Source: Samsoniella hepiali
Taxonomy: Eukaryota; Ascomycota; Sordariomycetes; Hypocreales; Cordycipitaceae
Assembly: GCA_001455915.2 (NCBI GenBank)
Contig: LNDK02000066.1
Span: forward strand, 5,332,001-5,396,000
Length of the DNA: 64,000 nucleotides
Direction of reading: 5' to 3'
Position 1 is the first letter of the stretch, and each line of letters starts with the position of its first letter. The translations under genes and the position numbers were made by a program. Of this stretch, positions 31,028 through 41,601 are shown one piece after another. The notes under the pieces were generated by a model. That model saw only the letters and a list, made by a program, of their open reading frames with translations, was not told the DNA's origin and searched no databases.

Positions 31028-33973
31028 CTAGACCTGTCCAATATCGTCTTGCGCCCGTGCTTCTGCTGCTGCTGCCTCCCTCTTCTTCTGGGCCCGCAGC
31101 TGTCCCAGGACGCTCTGTACCTGCCGCATCGAATCATGCGGGTGCATCTGCAGATAGGCCTGAACCGCCCTGCCGTCCGGCCACGTCCACGGCAAGCCCG
31201 ACCCAGCAATGGCGTTTTGCATCTCTTCCGCCACCGCGGGCCCACCCAGCATCGGCTCCCCGAGCAGCCGGAACACACAAAGGAGCTCGGAAAAGTCGGC
31301 AGACGACGGCAACTCGTCAAGTGCCACCAGGTCCTGCACCAAATCGGCCTGGCCCCATTCCCGTATCAGGAATAGTAGTAGCTTTCTCATCTCATGGAAT
31401 TCGCCAGCATAACCCATCGTCAGCATGTACTCCAATGCGTGCTCGCTCCGGACGACGTCGTTGCGAGAGAGCATCCGATCCAGTGGCGATATGTAGTTGT
31501 CACGCGCCGCCGCCTGATATGACTCTTCTCGCGCCTGGAATTTGGCAAATACGCTTTTTATATACTCGACAAGCGACTTTGGACTTCCGGGCGCCGGCGC
31601 TGCTTGCGGGTCATGCTCTTCTGCCGGCGTCAATCTGCCTTCGTTGCAGAGAATCGCGTCGTAAAGATCTCGTAAAGGTTGTGTTGTGGAAGGTATCGAT
31701 ACCAAAGGCTCATTCTGTTGTAGGTCGCTGACCAAGGCCCGCAGATCGTACCGTATCAGTTTCCGTAGGCTTTTGTTCAATTCCGAAAAGTTGGCCAGGT
31801 TTAGCCTGTTGCCCCGGTCGATCCGTTTCGCAATGGCCAGGATGAGCTCAACTTGGTCAGAGTGCGACATTCGCAGCGCCGAGTGATGCCTCGAAGCGCC
31901 CTTTAGGATTGCGCCCCAAATTAGCGAAGCCCACCGGGAACGCTTGTCACCAAGACGCGCCTCTGCGAGGGCAATGGCTCGCTGCAGATTCTCCCACCCG
32001 TACAGGTCATCTCGCCTCGCAAGCATACTGATGTACGCAGAAAAGAGCCCCATGCCGACCCGGCGTAGCGCAGATCGCTCAATCTTCGGCGCGCTGAGGC
32101 TGGAAATATCTGGATCGAGCTCCGCAGCTGTTTCTAGATACCGATGAGCCGTATCTAGATCTGGCGCATTGGAAATTAAAATGAAAAGACAGTGCCCGCT
32201 GGGTATGATGCCAGCCTGGCGCATCTGGCTGTAGAGTTCCTCTACACTCGGGGGTCGAGACTTTGCCCATTCAATGTCTGCAAGATTTGCAGCTCGGTAG
32301 GCGGGAAAATTCTGGGCCTTGTCGCCAGGAAGCATCTTGCTGGTGGGCGCGACTTCTCTGAGCGTGAGTTTCTCCAGCATAGCCGCATACTCATTCACTC
32401 CAGGGATAGCGCCCTTGCTCGGCGGGTCGTTGAATCGTCCCCACGCTTCATGGGCATCTCGCGTGGCGCGAATAGACGCCTCCCACCTGCTAATGGTTCG
32501 CTGGCCTCCCGACAGCGTGCGCTGCTGGATCGTTGGCGTTCCGTCCGGTGCCATCCCTTTCAGAATATCTAGGCTGTCATCTGCCTCGGATTTCGCGAAT
32601 CCAGCTTCTTGCATGAGCATGCCAGCCTCGACGGTCCGGCTCCAATTGGCCTCGGGATCAGTGATTTCATCCATGCCATCTCCTGGCGTCAAATATGGTG
32701 GCCAAGAAGGAGCGTACAACAGAGCGCTGTGCTTTTCGGCCTCGTTCTTTGGCATGCCTGCAAGAGTATTCCGAATCGCGCGAAACCCATCTCCAGTGAC
32801 CTGCAGCGGCCGCTCAAAGGTTTCCGACATTGTAAGCAGCATGCGCTGGCATTCCCAGAAGTAGGTGTTGGCAACAGGCACTTGCTTAGCCAATAACTTT
32901 GATTCAGGCTGAAAAATGCAGAGCAATCTGTTGAAAAGTCGGCAGCAACTCACAAATCGTTTTTGTGAGTCTCCCGCCTCGACGAATTGCTTCATGTGAG
33001 AAGAGGCCGCTTCAGCAAGAAGTACCAAGAGTCTGGGCTCTATGCGAGCTAGGTGATTCTCGAGTAGGGATAGAATTCTGAGATAATTTGACGACTGTAA
33101 ATAAGAACTCGAGCGTAGATTGTTGCGAGGAGCTGTTCCGTCTAGCTTGAAATATTCGATGAGGCCTTGAAGCGTGGGGATATCACGCAGCGCCGAATCC
33201 GGTCGTAAGATGAATTGCAGCACTGGGATTGGAACGTGGTCACCATACTCCAAAAGCCGCTGGCAGCGCTGGTCGTCGGTTTCTCCGGATAGTATGTGCG
33301 CATATGACCTCAAACCATCCTTCTCTAAGCGACGCTTCTTTTCGAGATGCTCAACTCTGTTCCGCATCTCCAGGTCAGATGGGAGCAGTTTCAACAGCCG
33401 TTCGCCTTCTACCGTCCCTTTGGCTGCTCGTCTGTGCAATACCAGCTGTGCCAAAACGAGAGGAAGCGAGATGGCCCGTGACCTGGCCGCCACATGCTCC
33501 CATGGCTCACAATTCCCGTCGCGCTCCACGATCTTTGTCAGGAACTGCATGTGGCTGTACTCCTGCCCATTTGTGTGTCGTAGTCTTGGTTGGTTATTTT
33601 TGCGGTGTTTTGGGTCTCGCATGTCTTCATATTTTACGGAAGAGGTATCATGTATCGTCGTAGGGTTGCGATCGCTCGAGGTAGCCGCATTTTGGCCGCG
33701 GGAAGCAGGTGACGACCAGGCTGGCCGCAGCAGAGGCGTTCGTTGAGTCGACCAGTCAGCAGCATCTCTCGTGTCGTCATAGAGGCAAGCCGAAGCCGTT
33801 ATATGCCGATGTAACAGAGATTCGACCCGTACTGCGCGCGCGCGAGCCTGCTGCGCAACATTAGCATGGTACGGCTGGTCTGGAGCTGCGACAATCCCTA
33901 CCCTTCCACCTTGCGTCAGGCCGGGCGCATGCGACAGCCTTCCGCTGACTTTCCATGCCGCCCTGCAAAACAT
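31028..33973 (-). CDS. Conserved hypothetical protein, possibly mitochondrial
   Basis: Uninterrupted 981-residue frame. The first about 60 residues are rich in Arg, Ala, Ser and Gln with few acids (MFCRAAWKVSGRLSHAP...), consistent with a mitochondrial presequence. The rest is helix-rich and globular without transmembrane segments, reminiscent of the PPR-type or helical-repeat proteins that act in fungal mitochondrial RNA metabolism, but I cannot see a clean 35-residue repeat. Codon use and length make it clearly a gene. Function unknown. The start may lie further in, e.g. at a later Met. The end (...EARAQDDIGQV) is Ala/Lys/Arg-rich coiled coil. Confidence 0.72.
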   Translation of the reverse strand: MFCRAAWKVSGRLSHAPGLTQGGRVGIVAAPDQPYHANVAQQARARAVRVESLLHRHITASACLYDDTRDAADWSTQRTPLLRPAWSSPASRGQNAATSSDRNPTTIHDTSSVKYEDMRDPKHRKNNQPRLRHTNGQEYSHMQFLTKIVERDGNCEPWEHVAARSRAISLPLVLAQLVLHRRAAKGTVEGERLLKLLPSDLEMRNRVEHLEKKRRLEKDGLRSYAHILSGETDDQRCQRLLEYGDHVPIPVLQFILRPDSALRDIPTLQGLIEYFKLDGTAPRNNLRSSSYLQSSNYLRILSLLENHLARIEPRLLVLLAEAASSHMKQFVEAGDSQKRFVSCCRLFNRLLCIFQPESKLLAKQVPVANTYFWECQRMLLTMSETFERPLQVTGDGFRAIRNTLAGMPKNEAEKHSALLYAPSWPPYLTPGDGMDEITDPEANWSRTVEAGMLMQEAGFAKSEADDSLDILKGMAPDGTPTIQQRTLSGGQRTISRWEASIRATRDAHEAWGRFNDPPSKGAIPGVNEYAAMLEKLTLREVAPTSKMLPGDKAQNFPAYRAANLADIEWAKSRPPSVEELYSQMRQAGIIPSGHCLFILISNAPDLDTAHRYLETAAELDPDISSLSAPKIERSALRRVGMGLFSAYISMLARRDDLYGWENLQRAIALAEARLGDKRSRWASLIWGAILKGASRHHSALRMSHSDQVELILAIAKRIDRGNRLNLANFSELNKSLRKLIRYDLRALVSDLQQNEPLVSIPSTTQPLRDLYDAILCNEGRLTPAEEHDPQAAPAPGSPKSLVEYIKSVFAKFQAREESYQAAARDNYISPLDRMLSRNDVVRSEHALEYMLTMGYAGEFHEMRKLLLFLIREWGQADLVQDLVALDELPSSADFSELLCVFRLLGEPMLGGPAVAEEMQNAIAGSGLPWTWPDGRAVQAYLQMHPHDSMRQVQSVLGQLRAQKKREAAAAEARAQDDIGQV

Positions 33974-34363
33974 TCCTCTTCATTTCGCCATGTAGATCTT
34001 TCTGCATGCGCCCCGTGATGGTGTGAATTGTTAAGGTACTGTAATATGCAATGCGCGCTGGCTGAGCGATTCTTCGGAGCACGCATCAACGGAGCAGGAA
34101 TTGGGGATTGAAAATAAAGTGGGGCCGTATGGTCACCACGAGGATGTGCTGGACGAGGGAGCTACATGCATTGATAGCAAGCGCTCTCAAAACTTTTCAT
34201 TTTCGTTTGTTTTTTGACAACATTCAGTAGACAAAACTGTTCGAAGCTTATCTGGTCATCTAGCCTCAACGGGGCTCCCAGAGCGAGAAGTTGTAGCTCA
34301 GAATGCTCAACAGCGAAACACACGACCATCGTATTCAAATACTCATTCTTATTTTTATCTTGT
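33974..34363. other. Intergenic, no supported gene
   Basis: Promoter of the conserved hypothetical gene and 3' flank of the prefoldin gene. No additional signal. Confidence 0.5.
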
Positions 34364-35314
34364 CTATGACTTTTCTTCCGGCTTCGTAGCAGCTTTTGAA
34401 TCTTCCTCTTCCTTCTTTTCTTTCCGCTTTTGCACAACCTCCCAGTTATATACGCGCGCCGTAGCCACCTCCATCGTCTAGCAGCACACCACCACGTTAG
34501 AGTCTGCTTCCAAAAAAGAGGGCTCGAGTCGCGGGTATTCCTTACCGTAATCTGTTCGCGGATAAAGTCCAAGTCTTCTTCGCAGTTTGAAAGGCTCGTC
34601 TTGGCCGCCTTGAGCTTCGATTCGAGCAGCGCCTGGGCCTCGTCGATGGGGTATGAGAGCATGACATTGGCCTTGCAAAAACGGTTAGCACAGGGGTCCA
34701 TGGGGGTCGACTACAGTCCTCGTCATACTCCAAGCCAAATGTACACTTCTTCTGTGGGTGGAATGTTGGCGCGCGAGAACAGTGTGTCGTTGAGCTCGAA
34801 TGTCGTCTCGATCGGTTCGCTCTCGTCCTGTGACGGTCAGTTAAGGCCCTTTGCCCAGACAGGCGCATCGAAACATACCTTGCGCAGCTTCATGAATTGG
34901 ACCGTGTCTAGCGTCTTCTGGATATCGGGGACCTTGTCGTTGAGGCCAGCCATGCGCCTCTGAAGGTTCATCTCCATGAACTGGTATTTGCTGGTCGCAA
35001 CTGTTAGCACCTGGCGTTTCTCTCAGCCGAGCTTGTGTCGTCCTCTTTTGGTGCACAATGGTTGCCTCCGTGTTCTGCATGTCAAGTGTCGAAGCAACTC
35101 ACGATATCAGCTCCTGGAAACTTCGTAGCGTGCCTTCGACATCGTCGCGCGAAGACACATAATCTTCCACCTTGTCGACGAACGGTGCGGTGGGAATTCC
35201 TCGGGGGTTCGTCGGCGTCTCGTCCTGGCCGCTGCGTCACAGATCAGTATTGAAGCTTCGCCTTGCTGTCGAATTTTCTTACCCGGCTGCAGGCTGCTTG
35301 CCTTTGCTTGCCAT
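34364..35314 (-). CDS. PAC10: Prefoldin subunit 3 (VBP1/Pac10/Gim2 type)
   Basis: Six exons: 35314-35283, 35231-35103, 34990-34879, 34827-34729, 34671-34546 and 34477-34364, giving 203 residues, typical for this alpha-type subunit. Supporting blocks: GIPTAPFVDKVEDYV, the coiled coil YQFMEMNLQRRMAGLNDKVPDI, the hairpin FELNDTLFSRANIP and WLGANVMLSYPIDEA, then the second coiled coil and TARVYNWEVV near the end. The C-terminus is a charged Lys/Glu tail. Prefoldin is a cytosolic hexamer that hands nascent actin and tubulin to the CCT chaperonin. Introns are small and all GT-AG; exon 3 uses the second of two close AGs after the GCTAAC branch site. Confidence 0.9.
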
Positions 35315-35801
35315 GGTTGCTGTTTGCTCGTGCAAGACACAAGTTGGGGTCTTCGAGAAGCGATTAGCGCTGCATTTGCTGCAAAGTGGGCTGCCCGCCT
35401 CGCTGAGGGGCTGGTGGGGGTCTTCACCGAGCTTCTGCATTACGCAGTCGAACGAATACCAACGGTCTAAATGACAAGGGGGTAGTATTTTAATCGCTGC
35501 TAAATTATTTCAGCTTTAAGACCCAACTGGAATCATCGCATCTTGGGCGGGATATTCCGGTCGCATTGCCTGGCGGTGTTGGTGTGGCCAACTGGAGGCG
35601 TAGACTGTTCTTAATGTAAGTGGCTCAATTAAATTCGCACGCTATTTCATTCTCATTTCTCATATATATAACACAGCAAGACGAAATCTCGCTAGACAAT
35701 ACGCCATCCGCAAGGTATGAAAACGCTGCTGTACCGAGCTGCAGCGCCTCCACGCCCTCGGATGCATGGGGAGATGGCACGCGACCCTCTTCAGACTTGA
35801 T
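35315..35801. other. Intergenic, no supported gene
   Basis: Short spacer holding the prefoldin promoter and the 3' flank of the VanZ-family gene, both on the minus strand. Nothing else seen. Confidence 0.5.
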
Positions 35802-36458
35802 TCACTTGCCCTTGCCGACAGTCCCTTGGGCCGTAATATCTGCACCTTCTTCGTTACCCTCTTCCTCCCAGTCATCCGGCGCGTTTTCGTCCCAGTTGTC
35901 GACCTCTTCCTCCAGCGTCGCCGGCGGGAGTGCGCTGTCCACCACGACGCCCGTCTCGTGGCCCTCGCCGAGCTCCAGATCCTCGCCGTCTTCGCCCGGC
36001 ACCGCATTGTACGTCTTTTGCTGGCGCCTGCGCTCGAGCATCCGTCTGTGGTACCACGAGCACAGCCCCAGCCCCAGCAGGCTGCCAGCGACGTTGGCCG
36101 CAATGTCGTAAATGTCAAAGTCGCGGTCGTTGGGCAGGAAGCTCTGCAGGAACTCGGAGCCGACGCCGAGAACCAGCGTGCATATGACGAGCGTCATGTT
36201 GATCGTCCGGCGGCGGTTCGTGTCGACGACCCAGTAGAAGACGACGGTCAGGAGGAAGAAGGTGAGGAAGTGCAGCAGCTTGTCGTTGATGAGGTGGCTG
36301 AGCTGGAGCTTCGTGAGGCCGGCATACGCCGCCAGGAGGAGCAGGAGCAGGAAGACACCTGCAAGGAGCAATTAGCATGATGGGGTGCGAGCTGCCAGAT
36401 TGCAAGGCAGATGGCTCGTCAGACTCAACATACCTGCAAAGGTGAATCGGATGCGCAT
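35802..36458 (-). CDS. VanZ-family integral membrane protein
   Basis: Two exons, 36458-36434 and 36358-35802, giving 193 residues. The 25-nt first exon (MRIRFTFAG) joins through a 75-nt intron with branch TGCTAATTG and restores the first membrane helix. Four hydrophobic segments are visible: VFLLLLLLAAYAGL, KLLHFLTFFLLTVVFYW, INMTLVICTLVLGVGSEFLQ and ANVAGSLLGLGLCSWY. The spacing and conserved HF/LPNDRDFDIYDIAANVAG pattern fit VanZ-like proteins. The hydrophilic tail is acidic (Glu/Asp-rich). Fungal members are uncharacterised; a role in teicoplanin resistance as in bacterial VanZ cannot be assumed. Confidence 0.82.
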
Positions 36459-37251
36459 CTTGTCTTGGCCGCGGAATCGCAGCCTGGTTTCAATCACGTA
36501 TTCCGAGCCGTTTTCGGAGTTTTTGATACAAATGCAGAGCAGCTTGCGACGTTTGTGTGCCGGTCGATAGTCGAGGACGAATTCATGGCGATGACAGAAG
36601 AAGCTCCAGCTTGCGACGACCCAGCTGGGGCTACCTAAAAACAAGGCTGCAGCGGGCGACCGGGCGCCACATCGCCAAAGCGGCGCAGGTGGCTGGGCTA
36701 GACTATGGTGACGTCTCTGTACTCAGTAGCAGATACTCGCGACAACTCACAGTTGGTTACAGATCTGTACTATAAATTAAACCATATTACACAAAAAAAC
36801 GGTCTTGTCCTTCTTCTCCAATCTTCGAGTTCTGTCGCATGCACTTTTTATACATGTTTCTCTGTATCTTATTGGATAACCTCCATCACTATTTGCGGAG
36901 CTATTCCAGTCCCAAAAATATAATAAAATATTGCGAAAGCTTAAATACAACAAGATTAGTAGAAGACTTTATGTAGTATATCTATTCTTTTTTTTCTAGG
37001 AAAAAAGACTACGTTTATTGCAGCCAATATTTCCTGTCTGTTCTTCACCTTCCTTCCGGGTAAGTAGTCTGTAGAGGAGACACTAGAGAAAGTGGGAGAA
37101 AAGCGACACAACGATTCGAGCCGCAAGCAAAATAGTGCTGCAAACGAGACTTGTAACCAGTCATGCAAATTAATAGTATATAAGGAGCTAGACTAGAACT
37201 ATAATATGCCGAGCCGGAGAGGGCTTTGCCATCCATAACAGTCATACATTT
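36459..37251. other. Intergenic, AT-rich
   Basis: About 0.8 kb. 36770-37170 is AT-rich with stop codons in all frames. No gene or known element. Confidence 0.5.
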
Positions 37252-38411
37252 CTAGATGGTACTTGAGTCTCCCGGCCGGAGAACTTTCTCAGGACGGAAG
37301 AAGAACCACTTGTCAATTGAGGATTTGGTTTCCGCGGGCGGCAGGTCCTCATCCTCTTTAATCTCGGGTAATTGCTCTGGCCTCAAGTAAAAGGGAGATG
37401 CTCGTACGCTAGTATTCGCACTGCACAAATCTTGATTAGTCTCGCTCGTCGTACCATCATGCATCATATGTGGTACGTACAGAGAAAAGTTGTCAGCCGA
37501 GGTAATGCCAAGAATAAGTCGCTGCCAGGAACCGTGACCTTGTTCAATAATCTCCGTGGTGTATCTGCAAAGGGACGAAAGTGTATTAGCCAGCTGCGAA
37601 ACAAAGACGACCAGGTCATAAGAAACACAATACTCTTTGTTTTTGCACTCGCCCGTAAAAGCAAAGAACTTTTCCATTTTACCGTCCGGAATTTCATGCA
37701 CTCGAAACCACTCATTCGTGGCACGTAAAATGCCTGGCAAGTGTAGCTCGACGTCTTCGATATCATTGAGCCCGTGTGAGAAAGGGTCATTGACATCTAC
37801 GACAATCACCTTCCAATCTGTTTGGTCCCCCTCAATAAGCGCCATGATGCCCAGGATTTTGACCTCTTTTACTTGGCCGGTGTAGCCAATCTGTTCACCG
37901 ATTTCGCACACGTCTAAACAGTAGTTGTCGCCGCTCCTCTTGGTTTCTGGCCAACAAACGATGGGGTTCTCCCAAGTCTTATCCGACTGTCAGCACCCCC
38001 GAATCTTGTTTCAAACCCATGGGCACCTTACCTGCGGAAGAAAACCATAATTCCAGATGAAGCCATGGTGGGGAAAGGTATTGCGGATGTATCGAAGCTT
38101 GCCTTTGCGGATTTCTTGCCGAATGGGGTTCAGCGTTTCGTCCAACCGAGCCTGAATAAGCTGTTAGCTGAATCGGGTTGGTTTGAAGCGACCCGTTGAA
38201 AGGCACAAACCTTCATCCTTGCATTCGTCCAGCGTGGCGCAGTGACAACCATGCGTAAAACAGACCTGTCGCGACGGGCAAACAGAGCAACGTCATGAAT
38301 CGCCGAGATGGGTGAGTCATTCTCATCCTGCATATACACTGCGTGCTCCGGGGTGTTGGCGGGCCCATTCCTGCGGATGCTGTAAGACTTTGACGAGCAT
38401 CCGGATTCCAT
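37252..38411 (-). CDS. Inorganic pyrophosphatase-like protein, probably inactive paralogue
   Basis: Four exons: 38411-38211, 38151-38032, 37977-37634 and 37564-37252, giving 325 residues. The whole length aligns with eukaryotic soluble family I pyrophosphatase (PRWTNA, NPIRQEIRKGKLRY, FPHHGFIWNYG, IGYTGQVKEVKILGIMAL, TDWKVIVVDVNDP, LLRATNEWFR-like, SSIDKWFFF near the end). But metal and substrate ligands differ from yeast Ipp1: the signature DNDPxD reads DNYCLD (the second Asp is Tyr126), Glu48 is Thr57, Lys56 is Arg65, Glu58 is Lys67, Tyr89 is Phe and Asp147 is shifted to Glu. Asp115, Asp120, Asp152 and Arg78 equivalents remain. So hydrolysis of pyrophosphate is doubtful. A separate canonical gene probably exists elsewhere. 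Confidence 0.82.
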
Positions 38412-38798
38412 TCCGCGAGAGTAGTGCTGTTCCGGTAAGTATAAATTACGCGCGGTGTAAGGCTAAAGTGAAGATGAATGATGTATTGAATGCAGGCCTG
38501 AAAAGGATTCATGTTTCCGTGCGAGCGTTCCTTCCCATCTGTTAGACACAGCGTCTTGCAGCGGGTACTATTGCAACACATGGCAGGCGCCAGGTTATTG
38601 AGTACTAGGAAGGCATTGTCTACTGACACAGATCACCTTCTGTTACAACCGTTTGAAGGGCGAGTTCTAAAAATATAGTACGCTGCACGTCAGGCATTTT
38701 GTAATGAGATGATGCCTAATTGTGTGGCACAAAAGTCCAGTCACTATCCTTAATGTAGGCGAAAATTCAAGGTAGAAACCCTAAAGCTTAAAGCGTCC
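38412..38798. other. Intergenic, no supported gene
   Basis: Promoter side of the pyrophosphatase-like gene and 3' flank of the DUF1993 gene. Confidence 0.45.
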
Positions 38799-39326
38799 CT
38801 ACATTCCAATATTGCCCATGAAAAACGGCCCGAGGTAGTCAATCTTGCCTAGTTCCACGCCCGCGTTCCTCAGAATCGCATACGCAATCGTCGTGTGAAA
38901 GTACATGTTTGGTATCCCCGCACCCGCGCAAAACGCAGCGCCAGTAAGCTCCTTCTTTCCAACTGACCGCTTGAAATCAATGCTCGTCGTCTTCCCCCCG
39001 GCCTCGGCCGCCGCGTCGCGATCCACCGTCGCCAGCAGGGCCAGCACCTGCTCGATCCGCGCGCGCATCGCGGTAAACGTCGGCAGCGGGCTCTCGTCGT
39101 ACTCTTTCCGGACGGCCTCCTTTTGCTGCAGAGTGAGGGCCTGCGACTCGGCCAGCGTGCAGACGGACCAGATCTGGAAGGCGAGCGGCAGCATGTCCGG
39201 GGCGAGGCGGCGCTCGGGGAACGAGGCGGCGTCGGGGTGCGCCTCGGCCTTGGTGAGGATGCCCTGGAGGGCGGTGAGGAGGTGCTTCGCACCGACGATC
39301 GAGGCGTCGTAGATGGTATAGGACAT
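38799..39326 (-). CDS. DUF1993 family protein
   Basis: Single exon, 175 residues from ATG at 39326 (MSYTIYDASI). Support is the DUF1993 pattern: an N-terminal helix with hAKHLLTALQGIL, a PDMLPLAFQI segment, FTAMRARIEQVLALL, and the C-terminal H-containing stretch PNMYFHTTIAYAILRNAGVELGKIDYLG. The family adopts a DinB-like four-helix fold; members are small cytosolic proteins of unknown function in fungi and bacteria. An in-frame ATG at 39443 would add a basic, non-conserved leader and I reject it. Confidence 0.8.
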   Translation of the reverse strand: MSYTIYDASIVGAKHLLTALQGILTKAEAHPDAASFPERRLAPDMLPLAFQIWSVCTLAESQALTLQQKEAVRKEYDESPLPTFTAMRARIEQVLALLATVDRDAAAEAGGKTTSIDFKRSVGKKELTGAAFCAGAGIPNMYFHTTIAYAILRNAGVELGKIDYLGPFFMGNIGM

Positions 39327-39860
39327 GATGGCGGCGTGTAGGTGTGCGAGTTTGAGGTGTGTGCTTGTTTGTCTGCGATCGGAGGCTGAGAGCGAGGAGG
39401 GCGGAGTTATGTCTTTATAGACGAGGCTGCGAGCCCATTTCACTTATACGGCAAGTACGTCACTAGTCGGCTGGAAAGACAAAGCTGTCGAATTTTCTTT
39501 GCGCATCGTCTGTGTGCTGAGATTAGGCAGCGCGACCGGCTGATTGCCATTCTTGGTTGGCCGAATGGGGCAACCCTGAATACGACAAATATGTCATGTC
39601 ATATGCGTATTATGCTTACGATAGACGGCTTTAATTTATAATGTATATAGTATTAAGTAGCTAGAGAGTTTAGAGGAAAGCAACCAACCACTCCATGAGC
39701 CGCCCAGGCAGCAAAAGCCACAGCCACAGCCTGCTCCGTTTAAAATAAAATCGCACTCCTCCCCGCTTGCAGATTCACTCAACCTCGTATCGCACGGCTT
39801 TTAAAGGCGAATATTCCTAATACACCAAGACACACATTCACACCACACAAAGGAACAAAA
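39327..39860. other. Divergent intergenic region
   Basis: Shared promoter region between the DUF1993 gene (minus) and the next gene (plus). AT-rich at 39620-39680. No additional gene. Confidence 0.5.
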
Positions 39861-40679
39861 ATGGCTGCATACACCCCCATCCCAGACAGCTTTCTTCCAC
39901 CTCATAACCCTGACCTGCGGCTGCATGAAAACACTACCAGCGCTCATCAGAATCTCGATAAGCTGCACCGATATGCATCCAGCGGACCTCATAAGAACTC
40001 ATGGGGCCTTACCATCTTTCGCACTATTTACACCGCCGAGTCTGATGCCCAGTTTCCACTCGTGGTCCAACGCATCGAAGACTTCATGAGAAGTGCTGTC
40101 ACCAGAATGCGCGAAACGCAAAGGGATCCTACTGACAGTGCCAGAGAATTGGCATCTCGACTAATAAACACCATCATCGAGGATAAACCAAGACTGGAAA
40201 ACATCTCCATTGAGCAGGCGCACGCGGCCTTCGAAGATTGGGTCACCCATAATGGCCTCTCCAATAGTAACAACACGCGCTACCGTCTCGCTCTCGTCAT
40301 CGACCAGGAGGCCATTGACGGCATCCTCAAACTTCCCCAGCCAGAAGACAACTCTGCTCCACTAGACGTCATGTATGTCTGTCCCTGCAAGGCCGTGTCC
40401 CGCTGGGGCATTGACCGTGCGCAGACGGTGCCATGGTTCTTTGTCTGCATGCAGAATCTACAACTTCTGTGGTTTAGCCTGATTGAAGAGTGTATAGACA
40501 TGTTCGTGCACCAGTTACAGAGTGATCCTCCGGTGTATGAGCAGGAAACGCCGCTTAGCAGGATGAAGAGGATGGGATCATGGCCGCTGCCCTCGGCGAA
40601 TGGCCCAGGATTCGCGGAGAGACTACGGATGAAGCAGGAGCAAATAGCTGCCGAAGCAGAGACGGAAGGGAGGATCTGA
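39861..40679 (+). CDS. Uncharacterised fungal protein, related to the fragment at 47033-47662
   Basis: Single exon, 272 residues, good ATG context (AAAATGGCT). No transmembrane segment or signal peptide. I do not recognise a named domain. Its central part (AFEDWV, TRYRLALVIDQEAIDGILKLP) aligns with SFNDWL, TRYRACIMMDKETMEMLGQLP of the gene at 47033-47662, so both belong to one family. The N-terminal half has the pattern LTIFRTIYTAESDAQFPLVV, which I associate with a lineage-specific expanded group in Sordariomycetes and Eurotiomycetes with no known function. Cytosolic by default. Confidence 0.7.
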   Translation: MAAYTPIPDSFLPPHNPDLRLHENTTSAHQNLDKLHRYASSGPHKNSWGLTIFRTIYTAESDAQFPLVVQRIEDFMRSAVTRMRETQRDPTDSARELASRLINTIIEDKPRLENISIEQAHAAFEDWVTHNGLSNSNNTRYRLALVIDQEAIDGILKLPQPEDNSAPLDVMYVCPCKAVSRWGIDRAQTVPWFFVCMQNLQLLWFSLIEECIDMFVHQLQSDPPVYEQETPLSRMKRMGSWPLPSANGPGFAERLRMKQEQIAAEAETEGRI

Positions 40680-41197
40680 AGAACAAGTGATGAGTTTGGA
40701 GATTAAGATGCTTGGACTATTTGCTTGAACACCATGGTATTGTTGCCGGTCCTGGCCTTGGAGAGTGACAGTGTCACAGCTGGATCGAGCGTCCTTGTGG
40801 GAGGTTATGTCAGCAATTGTGACGGGTGCTAGTCAGCAAGGGCTTTCTATGTGTGGAAGCAGGCTGGCAGGCAGGCTGGCAGGCAGGCTATGGAAATCCA
40901 GTGTATTGATGCTTGTATTCCTATAATATGAGGCGAGGTATCTGACCCTCTTTATAGATGCCCTAGAGACTCAATTTCTGATACAATTGACTCTTAAGCT
41001 ATACGCGCCATCTGCGTACGTATTCTCTGAACTTTAACTTTGTCTGCCACCTAGATGTGGCTAGGGCCCTTGTTGTTAATTTATGCGTAGTCGATAAGAG
41101 TCCCACCTCACGCCTCGTATAATATTCGGGCGCTGCGTGCCGAACCGCCAAACACTTTGCCATATACACGATTCCCATTGTATATAACAGCCTGAGT
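40680..41197. other. Intergenic with short tandem repeat
   Basis: Contains a 12-bp direct repeat (GGCTGGCAGGCA) about 40867-40890 and AT-rich sequence after 40920. It should hold the promoter of the small secreted protein gene. Confidence 0.5.
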
Positions 41198-41601
41198 ATG
41201 AAAAGCGCGGCTGTGTGCTTGCTCCGTGAGTCGATGACCCAACCCTCTGAGCTCCGGCGTCTGTTACTGATGTCATCGCAGTGCTTTTGCAGGTAGCAAC
41301 TGGCGCGACCCATAATGCGCAGAAGTCTCTGAAAGATATAGCGACCGCTGCGAAACTTGGAGATGCTAGCCGACAGACAACCGATTTGGCTGCTGGCGCA
41401 GAGCAGCCCGTCGTCAAACAACAAGGTATGATGCACCCGCCGCATCGCTACATGGCATACTAACCCGCCACAGGTACCGAGCTCGTTGACGCTGCGTTGT
41501 TGAAGCCACAGAACATAGCAGGCGTAAGCGACGTCGTCGAATACTTGGATTTCCTGACGCAAAAGAGCGATTTCAAAGCCTCCCTCAACCAGCGCTCCTA
41601 A
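41198..41601 (+). CDS. Predicted small secreted protein (99 residues, three exons)
   Basis: Assembled from exons 41198-41225, 41282-41425 and 41474-41601. Introns are 56 and 48 nt with donors GTGAGT and GTATGA, acceptors GCAG and ACAG, and a perfect ACTAAC branch in the second. The joined frame starts with a clear signal peptide (MKSAAVCLLLLLQVATGA) whose Leu run is created by the first splice junction. The mature part is Cys-free, Ala/Lys/Gln-rich and probably helical, ending YLDFLTQKSDFKASLNQRS. I know no family for it. The stop codon TAA is part of the first CTAATAGTGC repeat unit of the adjoining foldback element, so the original C-terminus may have been longer. It could be an effector-like protein; that is speculation. 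Confidence 0.6.
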
